From Niastella yeongjuensis (lineage in GTDB: Bacteria; Bacteroidota; Bacteroidia; Chitinophagales; Chitinophagaceae), in the NCBI RefSeq assembly GCF_900110245.1, contig NZ_FOCZ01000005.1:62001-126000 (forward strand): a stretch of DNA of 64,000 nucleotides, written 5' to 3'. The number at the start of each line of letters is the position of its first letter. Within the stretch, counting starts at the first letter, position 1. This document shows positions 58,337-64,000 of the stretch, one piece after another. Below the pieces are notes generated by a model. That model searched no databases, had not been told where the DNA came from, and worked only from the letters and a program-made list of their open reading frames with translations. Both the position numbers and the translations under genes were made by a program.

Positions 58337-59239
58337 TCAGGCCAGTTCTCTTTTTCGATAGGCACGGGGCGTAATGTCTTCCATCTTCTTAAAGAAATTG
58401 ATAAAATGGGCCACGTCATCGAAATCCAGCAACGAAGAAATTTCTTTTACACTGTGGCTGGAGTGTTTCAATAAGCTCTTTGCTTCACTAATGAATCGTT
58501 CCGCAATCAACTGCGAAGTGGTTTTACCGGTAGCCTCCTTCAGGTTACGATTCAGGTAATTCACGCTTATCGCCAGCCGTTCCGCAAAGGCGGCGGGATT
58601 GCGGATCAACGCCTCCCGGGAATAATTCCTTCCAATAAATTGTTTATTCAGCAATTCATTGAACGAGGACACTACCTGGGGGGCCCTTGCCATATGCGCA
58701 GCCTGCTGACCCGAAACCGGTAATAACTTTACTGCGGTAAAAAAGACCTCCTGCACCATATTCCGGATGGCATCATATTTATAAATAAAATCATCCTGCA
58801 GTTCGCTGGCCATTCGTTCAAACAAATTAACCATTTCTACCATTTGTCTGTCACTAAGCGAAAAAACAGGCAGGCATCCTGGTTGAAAGATCAAATAGTC
58901 GCGTACATAGGCACAGGGTTCTAAAAACTGTTCCGAAAAAACACAGGAGAACCCATCAGGTAAATCACGCAACAGCCGCCAGCCAAAAGGCACCCGCGGG
59001 TTGGTGATCATCAGTACATTGCCATTTACCTGCAGGGACTGGTCTGCATAGTCAATACTGATAGGCCCGTCAATCAGGCTAATGGAATAATAATCACTTC
59101 TGCCATAAGGTAATTCCCGGGGGCCGTCGTATCTTTTTCGCCGGTACAGGTTGAAATTTCCTTCCTGCCGTTTAAAGTCGTCACCCAAACTATTGAATGC
59201 ACTTTCCTTAAAATGTTGTATTGTACGTAAGTGTTCCAT
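58337..59239 (-). CDS. AraC-family transcriptional regulator
   Basis: 300 residues. The C-terminal 100 residues hold the double HTH of the AraC/XylS family: FAERLAISVNYLNRNLKEAT, G-K-T-T-S-Q-L-I, then SLLKHSSHSVKEISSLLDFD, DVAHFINFFKKMEDITPRAY (P-R-A-Y-R near the end). The N-terminal 180 residues form a ligand-binding cupin-like part (YYSISLIDGPISIDYADQSL; NVLMITNPRVPFGW). It lies 79 bp after the membrane-regulator gene on the same strand. Target genes are unknown. Confidence 0.93.
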   Translation of the reverse strand: MEHLRTIQHFKESAFNSLGDDFKRQEGNFNLYRRKRYDGPRELPYGRSDYYSISLIDGPISIDYADQSLQVNGNVLMITNPRVPFGWRLLRDLPDGFSCVFSEQFLEPCAYVRDYLIFQPGCLPVFSLSDRQMVEMVNLFERMASELQDDFIYKYDAIRNMVQEVFFTAVKLLPVSGQQAAHMARAPQVVSSFNELLNKQFIGRNYSREALIRNPAAFAERLAISVNYLNRNLKEATGKTTSQLIAERFISEAKSLLKHSSHSVKEISSLLDFDDVAHFINFFKKMEDITPRAYRKRELA

Positions 59240-59318
59240 TTATTGATTGCCTTCTACACAAAAAACGTGCTATCGGTCATTAAGGTTGGCAATCTGGATA
59301 TTTTTTTGCGTTTCTTAT

Positions 59319-60608
59319 TTATTGATCAAACTCATCTGCATACACCTCCTTATTCTCTCCATTTTTCAATCGCACATAATCAATGGCGCCGGTGCCGTTG
59401 AAATTGTAGACCAGTCCCATTACCTTTCCAAAATCATCTTTGAATGAAATGGAATACACGGGTTGTTCATCGAGGTAGATCGTAGCCTTTTTATTGACCA
59501 CTTTTACCTGCAGGTGTTGCCACTGGTATACATTCCGGCCAAAAACCGACAAATCTTTATGAATGCCATCATCCATTACCTCGCCCATTTTCACGGCAAT
59601 ATCCCGTTCGCAACCCTTGCCCGTTATGCGTACAAAAAAGATGTTCTCCTCACATACGATCACCAGTTGAAAACCAGGACAGGGAACCGTTTGTAAACTA
59701 TCGCAGGCAATACGCGTATCGATGGAGAAATTATCGCTTCGTGTATTATCAAATTCCCGGATATTGAAATAACTCAACACCTCTTCTTTCTCCATATCTA
59801 CATCAGCAGCCAACAGGTCTTCACGGGTAAGATGCAAGGCGCCATCCTGTACTAAATTTTTCTTTCTAATATAAATGGGTCTGTTATCTTCAAATGAATT
59901 GCGTGTTAACGGGAACCAGCCATCTGTAGTAATGTGCACCTTAAAACGCTTCACCAGGGAATCGTTGGCAATCAATTTAGCCCGGTGAAAACCCGGGTAA
60001 TAATAAATACTGGAATACACATGACCGGTGGGATCCAGTGGTACCCTATCCTGTGGATTCCAGGATTGTTGAAAAAAGAAACTGTCAGCTTCAACATTGC
60101 TCACATCATAATTAAAAATAATAGTACTGGGAACGCCCTGCGATACGGTTTTGTTACCGGTAAAAGTGACCGGTCCTTTTATCGCCAGCTTTTTGTGCTG
60201 TGGCCCGGAGCGAAAAGCGATCAGCCAGCAAACGACCGCAACAACACCTGCAATGGGAAGGAACAGCCAGGGTTTGAACCTGCCCGGCCGCCTGGGTATT
60301 GCCATCACCCGTTCAGGCGACAATTCCGCCGCAACCGTTTCCCGCTGTTTGAAGGCCTGCCAATCTTTATAACCCAGCACCGATACCAGCCCCTGCAAAG
60401 TGGCGGGGTGCGGGACCTTATCATAATCTTTTTTCCATAACCGTTTCAGGGTTGACAGGCTTAATTTAATGCCGGAGTTATCTTCAATGATAGTTGCCAA
60501 ATATTCAAGATCGCGTTGACGCAGTTCTCCCTGTTCATTTCCGAACCGGAGTTTTTCTTCAATCAATCGCTTGCAATCGGCTATATGTTCATGCTCAGAA
60601 CGGTCCAT
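59319..60608 (-). CDS. Membrane-anchored HTH-like protein with jelly-roll sensor domain (putative one-component regulator)
   Basis: 429 residues in three parts. Residues 1-85 form a soluble helical domain (CKRLIEEKLRFGNEQGELRQ, then LSLSTLKRLWKKDYDKVPHP, reminiscent of a helix-turn-helix). Residues about 119-138 form one transmembrane helix (PWLFLPIAGVVAVVCWLIAF). Residues 140-429 are periplasmic and beta-rich; the last 120 look like a LamG/jelly-roll fold (QWQHLQVKVVNKKATIYLDE, GLVYNFNGTGAIDYVRLKNG). The layout fits a one-component membrane regulator; DNA binding is inferred. It is divergent from a secreted protein with the same jelly-roll motif. A short paralog lacking the membrane part is at 22054-22677. 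Confidence 0.75.
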   Translation of the reverse strand: MDRSEHEHIADCKRLIEEKLRFGNEQGELRQRDLEYLATIIEDNSGIKLSLSTLKRLWKKDYDKVPHPATLQGLVSVLGYKDWQAFKQRETVAAELSPERVMAIPRRPGRFKPWLFLPIAGVVAVVCWLIAFRSGPQHKKLAIKGPVTFTGNKTVSQGVPSTIIFNYDVSNVEADSFFFQQSWNPQDRVPLDPTGHVYSSIYYYPGFHRAKLIANDSLVKRFKVHITTDGWFPLTRNSFEDNRPIYIRKKNLVQDGALHLTREDLLAADVDMEKEEVLSYFNIREFDNTRSDNFSIDTRIACDSLQTVPCPGFQLVIVCEENIFFVRITGKGCERDIAVKMGEVMDDGIHKDLSVFGRNVYQWQHLQVKVVNKKATIYLDEQPVYSISFKDDFGKVMGLVYNFNGTGAIDYVRLKNGENKEVYADEFDQ

Positions 60609-60634
60609 GCTGGTAATTTACACATAAAAACAAT

Positions 60635-60671
60635 TTGACCGGCAAATGACTGGAACTTGAACGGCAATTGA
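60635..60671 (-). promoter_or_regulatory. 11-bp phased TTGA repeats between the regulator and jelly-roll genes
   Basis: TTGA at 60635, ATGA at 60646, TTGA at 60657 and TTGA at 60668 are exactly 11 bp apart. The pair TTGACCGGCAAATGA / TTGAACGGCAATTGA forms an imperfect 15-bp direct repeat with 22-bp period. They begin 27 bp upstream of the regulator start. Similar 10-bp phased TTGAA repeats precede the paralog at 22688. Confidence 0.45.
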
Positions 60672-60724
60672 AAATGAAGTGCTTACAGACTGGTGTTTAT
60701 TGCAGCCAGATAAAATCACCTCAT

Positions 60725-61831
60725 ATGAAGAAAAATCATTTGCTGATTGGAGTTACTTTGTTTTTGCAAGGCTGGCATGCCAGTGGCCAGGCGGTTAGCA
60801 TTCCTTTTACATCCAACCGGTGGAATATGAAAGATGCCCAGGCTTCGGTAGAAACCTATTTGGGAAAAGAATGCCTGTTGCTGAAATCGGGCACTGTTTA
60901 TTTAAACGATCTGCAACTGCAGGATGGCATTATTGAAGCCGATCTCAGTTTTCCGCAACAGCGTGGTTTTCCCGGCTTTATCTTCCGCATGCAGGACCTG
61001 GTAAACGGCGAGAACTTTTATGTTCGTCCTCACCAGTCGGGCAACCCCGATGCCACACAGTATACACCGGTCTTTAACAACAACGCAGGCTGGCAATTGT
61101 ATCATGGAGAAGGATATTCAAAAGCCTATTCATTCCGGTTCGATCAATGGCATCATGTAAAGATCGATGTACATGGCAGACAGGCGGAAATTTACCTCGA
61201 TGACATGCAGCAACCCTTAACAAAAGTCACAGAACTAAAACGCGATCCCAAAGCCGGGAGTTTTGCGGTGTATTCGGGCGGTATAACGGCCAGGTTTGCC
61301 AATGTGCAATACACCATAAAAACACCCATTATACAGGCAGCCATGCCGGTACCGGCCAATGGCACCGATGGCCTTATCACCCAATGGCAGATAAGCAACC
61401 AGGTTAACAACCAATTGTTCGAGAACAAAAAACAATTGACGCCAGAGATAAAATCAGCTCTCACCTTTACCACGCAAACCAGTGAGCCTTCAGGCACCAT
61501 CAACCTCGATAAATTTACCAACCCCAAAGACACCAATAAGGTGATGGTGGCCAGGGTGACCATAGAATCGGAAACTGAGCAAGTGAAAGCCATTGCATTT
61601 GGCTTTAGTGATTTTGTAACGGTGTACCTCAACGACAAAGCCTTATACGCAGGAAGGGATGCGTTTATGTCGCGTGATTATCGTTTTCTGGGAACGATAG
61701 GTTATTTCGATATGGTCTATCTGCCGTTGAAGAAAGGTAAGAACGAGCTTTGGTTTGTACTCTCAGAAATTTTTGGTGGCTGGGGCGTAAAAGCCAAACT
61801 GGAGAATATGGAGAAGATCTCGTTGCGATGA
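60725..61831 (+). CDS. Secreted protein with jelly-roll (concanavalin A-like) domain
   Basis: 368 residues from ATG 60725, chosen for its signal peptide (MKKNHLLIGVTLFLQGWHAS, then GQ). Residues about 25-190 form a jelly-roll like the 3-keto-disaccharide hydrolase/LamG fold: GKECLLLKSGTVYLNDLQLQ, FPGFIFRMQDLVNGENFYVR, QWHHVKIDVHGRQAEIYLDD, SFAVYSGGITARFANVQYTI. Residues 200-368 form a second beta domain (VTVYLNDKALYAG, ELWFVLSEIFGGWGVKAKLE). It may bind or act on a polysaccharide. Divergent from the membrane regulator, so it is its most likely target. Tandem terminators follow. Confidence 0.8.
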   Translation: MKKNHLLIGVTLFLQGWHASGQAVSIPFTSNRWNMKDAQASVETYLGKECLLLKSGTVYLNDLQLQDGIIEADLSFPQQRGFPGFIFRMQDLVNGENFYVRPHQSGNPDATQYTPVFNNNAGWQLYHGEGYSKAYSFRFDQWHHVKIDVHGRQAEIYLDDMQQPLTKVTELKRDPKAGSFAVYSGGITARFANVQYTIKTPIIQAAMPVPANGTDGLITQWQISNQVNNQLFENKKQLTPEIKSALTFTTQTSEPSGTINLDKFTNPKDTNKVMVARVTIESETEQVKAIAFGFSDFVTVYLNDKALYAGRDAFMSRDYRFLGTIGYFDMVYLPLKKGKNELWFVLSEIFGGWGVKAKLENMEKISLR

Positions 61832-61850
61832 CGGAAGAAATACTTTATGA

Positions 61851-61883
61851 CTCCACGAAAAACGCTTGCTGTTTTTCGTGGAG
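61851..61883 (+). terminator. 13-bp hairpin terminator after the jelly-roll gene
   Basis: CTCCACGAAAAAC, loop GCTTGCT, GTTTTTCGTGGAG: a perfect 13-bp stem whose arms carry A5/T5 runs. 20 bp past the stop at 61831. Confidence 0.75.
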
Positions 61884-61913
61884 TATTTACAACTCTGGAG
61901 CAACCCACCCCTA

Positions 61914-61935
61914 CCCCTCCCAGGAGGGGATTTTT
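61914..61935 (+). terminator. Second terminator, CCCCTCC/GGAGGGG hairpin with T-tract
   Basis: CCCCTC, loop CCAG, GAGGGG, then ATTTTT. This short element resembles sequences dispersed between genes in many Bacteroidota (from memory); it may be a repeat element as well as a terminator. Confidence 0.6.
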
Positions 61936-61948
61936 CAAAACAAGCATT

Positions 61949-62971
61949 CTACTTTCCCCCATCCACATCCCTGATAAATTTGATCACGCCATTCATGTAC
62001 GTTTGCTGGTCGTCCCACATACTCATATGGCTGCCGTTGGCACAATACAGGTAAGAACCTTTTTGTACCTGCGTGCTCATCCATTTCATGTGCTCGGGGT
62101 CCATGGTATCAAATTGACCGCCTACTGTTAAAGTAGGTACTTTGATTTTCGGCAGATCGGCCTTGCGGTCCCAATTGGCGAGGCGGCCGCTTATACCAAA
62201 TTCAGAAGGGCCCTGCATCATCGTATAAATGACGCCGTTAAGGTGCCTGAAAGACCGGTCCACGGGTTCGGGCCACTCTGCCAGGCGGCAGATGTGTTTG
62301 CTATAAAAATGGGTCATCAGCAGTTGCATGTATTTGGGATCACTGGTTTGTTTACGCGCTTCCAGTTGATGGATGGTATCCAGCACTTCGGGGTCCATTT
62401 GTTTTGCCAGAATACTGTCGGCATACTTACCATAGTCCGGCGCACTTGCCATCATATTACTAATGATCAGTCCTTTCAGGTTATCCTGGTATTTAAGTGC
62501 ATACTCCATCGCAAGGATACCACCCCAGGAATGGCCTAACAGATAGAAATTGTTTTTATCGAGGTGTAATGCTTTTCGCACCTGTTCTACTTCTTCTACA
62601 AAACGTTCGGTTGTCCATAAGCTGCTATCGGTGGGCTGGTCGGCATAAGAAGAACCCAGTTGATCATATTCATAAAATTCGATGCCCTGTTCGGGGAAAA
62701 AGCTTTCGAAGCATTCCATGTATTCATGCCCTGCCGCCGGTCCGCCATGTAAGAGCAATACTTTAATGGTGGGATTATTGCCAAAACGTTTGGTCCAGAC
62801 TTTAAAGGTACCCACGGGGGTTTGCACGGGGATCATTTTTATACCGGCCATGCGCACGCCTGTATCTCCGGTACTGAAGTAGCTGGTAGCTGCAAGTGGC
62901 TGTTTTTCGACGGGTGACTGGCAGGAATATAGAACAATGGTACCAAGTATAAAGGCAAATAGTATTCTCAT
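61949..62971 (-). CDS. Proline iminopeptidase-like alpha/beta hydrolase lipoprotein
   Basis: 340 residues. Lipoprotein signal (MRILFAFILGTIVLYS, Cys17). The alpha/beta hydrolase (S33) features are all present: oxyanion HGGPAAGHEYMECF (about 74-87), D-Q-L-G-S-S-Y, the nucleophile elbow G-H-S-W-G-G (Ser about 147), Asp in GGQFDTMDPEHM (about 288) and His in ANGSHMSMWDDQQT (about 316). Family members release N-terminal proline from peptides. Being lipidated it acts in the envelope. Single gene, divergent from the small-protein gene. Confidence 0.9.
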   Translation of the reverse strand: MRILFAFILGTIVLYSCQSPVEKQPLAATSYFSTGDTGVRMAGIKMIPVQTPVGTFKVWTKRFGNNPTIKVLLLHGGPAAGHEYMECFESFFPEQGIEFYEYDQLGSSYADQPTDSSLWTTERFVEEVEQVRKALHLDKNNFYLLGHSWGGILAMEYALKYQDNLKGLIISNMMASAPDYGKYADSILAKQMDPEVLDTIHQLEARKQTSDPKYMQLLMTHFYSKHICRLAEWPEPVDRSFRHLNGVIYTMMQGPSEFGISGRLANWDRKADLPKIKVPTLTVGGQFDTMDPEHMKWMSTQVQKGSYLYCANGSHMSMWDDQQTYMNGVIKFIRDVDGGK

Positions 62972-63037
62972 GTGTAGTTATTTATGGTAAGATACGGAAT
63001 TACCCTTTTGCAGTTAGTTTTGAATGGGTATGGGCCC

Positions 63038-63045
63038 TACATTTG
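63038..63045 (+). promoter_or_regulatory. -7 box of the small-protein gene
   Basis: TACATTTG matches TAnnTTTG fully; start of transcription would be near 63052, 19 nt before ATG 63071. The nearest TTTG upstream is only 15 bp away, shorter than usual. Confidence 0.5.
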
Positions 63046-63070
63046 CAGTATTATATAAAACTGAAATATC

Positions 63071-63283
63071 ATGAGCGAGTTAATTAAGCAAATAGTTGAA
63101 AAAACAGGTGTACCTGCAGAACAGGCGCAACAGGTGGTAGACGTAGTAGCCAATTTCGTAAAACAAAAATTCCCGCAATTCGGTGGCCAGATCGATTCAT
63201 TGTTAGGCACCAGCGGCGATAATTCAGGCAATACCGGTAGTGGCAACATCCTGGGTGATCTGGGTAGTAAATTGGGTTTCTAA
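63071..63283 (+). CDS. Small protein of unknown function with amphipathic helices and a Gly-rich tail
   Basis: 70 residues: a helical part (MSELIKQIVEKTGVPAEQAQ, then QVVDVVANFVKQKFP), a Q-F-G-G-Q-I-D-S-L-L-G motif and a Gly/Ser/Asn-rich tail ending ILGDLGSKLGF. It resembles the small helical proteins with a K-x-G-x-x-x-x-x-A-x-x-x-V-x-x-V-x-x-x-x-K pattern and I-x-G-Q-I-D-x-L-L found across bacteria, of unknown role. It has its own promoter box and terminator, so it is a real short gene. Confidence 0.8.
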   Translation: MSELIKQIVEKTGVPAEQAQQVVDVVANFVKQKFPQFGGQIDSLLGTSGDNSGNTGSGNILGDLGSKLGF

Positions 63284-63294
63284 AGAAATAATTG

Positions 63295-63324
63295 CAAAAC
63301 CCCGATGATACCGTTGGGGTTTTG
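63295..63324 (+). terminator. Terminator after the small-protein gene
   Basis: CAAAACCCC / GGGGTTTTG stem with a 12-nt loop, 12 bp past the stop at 63283. Confidence 0.75.
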
Positions 63325-63388
63325 TGTTTGTAGCCCGTTCAGTCTACCTGTTAAGTGAACAATTAGCCTCCACCGTTGTTTATATAAT

Positions 63389-64000
63389 ATGTCAAATATA
63401 AACACAGCTCTTGATGATAAGAAACCCACTTACGACTCCATAGCCTGGCATTGGTACGATCTCACCTGCCCCTTTTGTTATGTCAGCAATAGCCGAAATA
63501 AGATATTAAAGGAAAACGGGTTCAACCTGATTGCACTTCCCTTTCAGGCGCATCCTGAAGTACCTGCTGACGGCATGCATATGGGCCAACGCACCGGACC
63601 CATGTATGAACTGCTGGAAAAAGAAGCCAGAGAATCAAACCTGCCATTGAACTGGCCTGCGCGTTTACCCAATAGCCGATATGCATTGGCGTTGGCCGAA
63701 CAGGTACGCCGGAATAAACCGCACCTTTTTGCTGATGTCAAAGACAGATTATATGCTGCCCATTTTGCTTTGAATGAAGACCTGGGCTCAAAAGCCGTGG
63801 TAAATAACATCCTTATTTCTTTTGGGATCACGGAAACCGAAATTAACCAGTGGTTGCAAAACGATACCGCCTTCGACGACCTGCGCAACGCTGAATACAG
63901 CGCCCAATTGGTGGGTTTGCAAGGTACCCCGGCATGGATCCTTAAAAACCAGGTGGTACCCGGTTTGCAATCGCGCGCCTATTTCCAGCAATTACAGCCG
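63389..64000 (+). CDS. DsbA-family oxidoreductase (FrnE-like), 3' end outside the window
   Basis: 204 residues from ATG 63389, open to the window end. The thioredoxin-fold active site is D-L-T-C-P-F-C-Y (about 24-31; C-P-F-C), with no signal peptide, so a cytoplasmic DsbA-like/FrnE protein. The inserted helical domain (about 70-160) and the cis-Pro region V-G-L-Q-G-T-P-A-W-I-L (about 181-191) complete the family pattern. Such proteins act in disulphide or 2-hydroxychromene chemistry; the true substrate is unknown. Only the last few residues appear to be missing. Confidence 0.88.
   Translation, partial: MSNINTALDDKKPTYDSIAWHWYDLTCPFCYVSNSRNKILKENGFNLIALPFQAHPEVPADGMHMGQRTGPMYELLEKEARESNLPLNWPARLPNSRYALALAEQVRRNKPHLFADVKDRLYAAHFALNEDLGSKAVVNNILISFGITETEINQWLQNDTAFDDLRNAEYSAQLVGLQGTPAWILKNQVVPGLQSRAYFQQLQP

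Overview
The window reads as a chromosomal piece of a Bacteroidota bacterium, most likely a Chitinophagaceae member (Niastella/Chitinophaga type). The signs are type IX secretion (T9SS) C-terminal sorting domains, SprB and SBBP repeats, a GLPGLI protein beside a carboxypeptidase-regulatory/outer-membrane-barrel protein, GH9 and GH92 enzymes, many Ala-Gln or lipobox signal peptides, weak Shine-Dalgarno sites, and promoter boxes of the Bacteroidota TTTG / TAnnTTTG type. I see no rRNA, tRNA, CRISPR array or insertion sequence. Genus assignment is inference.

Layout. 1-14,110 is a tightly packed minus-strand cluster of six envelope or secreted genes: a PKD lipoprotein, a barrel-like protein, a 1,519-aa protein of unknown fold, a fibronectin-III protein, an SprB/T9SS protein and a fibronectin-III protein that runs off the left edge. 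It is followed by a decayed ABC-permease tail, an acyltransferase and a 16-repeat SBBP T9SS protein (to 19 kb). 19.5-25.1 kb holds small metabolic and envelope genes, two secreted beta-propellers and a short, internally deleted member of a putative regulator family whose full-length paralog lies at 59.3-60.6 kb. 25.1-30.8 kb is a complete RND efflux operon (TolC, adaptor, permease). 31-39.4 kb has a barrel protein, a lactonase-like propeller lipoprotein, a GLPGLI + outer-membrane-barrel pair preceded by three tandem palindromes, and a MacB/FtsX permease. 39.4-44.5 kb has a TPR remnant, an SOD + FMN-reductase operon divergent from a SufR-like Fe-S regulator with a perfect dyad between them, and a GH9 glucanase. 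44.6-51.4 kb has a 17-residue-repeat protein, GH92, a DoxX-like protein + ECF sigma pair, and a LytTR regulator (lacking its phosphoacceptor Asp) followed by a cytochrome-like lipoprotein / YceI / DUF5777-type operon. 51.4-53.9 kb is a decayed accessory patch: a frameshifted AbiEii toxin remnant, its antitoxin-like partner, an XRE regulator and unknown genes. 54-64 kb holds an FMN reductase, a pepsin-like protein with both catalytic Asp replaced by His, an S9 oligopeptidase, a cupin, an AraC regulator, the full-length membrane regulator divergent from a jelly-roll secreted protein, a proline-iminopeptidase-like lipoprotein, a small protein and a partial DsbA-family protein.

Most promising for follow-up: the uncharacterised six-gene surface cluster; the membrane-anchored HTH-like regulator family with 10-11 bp phased TTGA repeats upstream of both members; and several repeat operators (SOD/SufR dyad, GLPGLI triple palindrome, GGGTA arrays).
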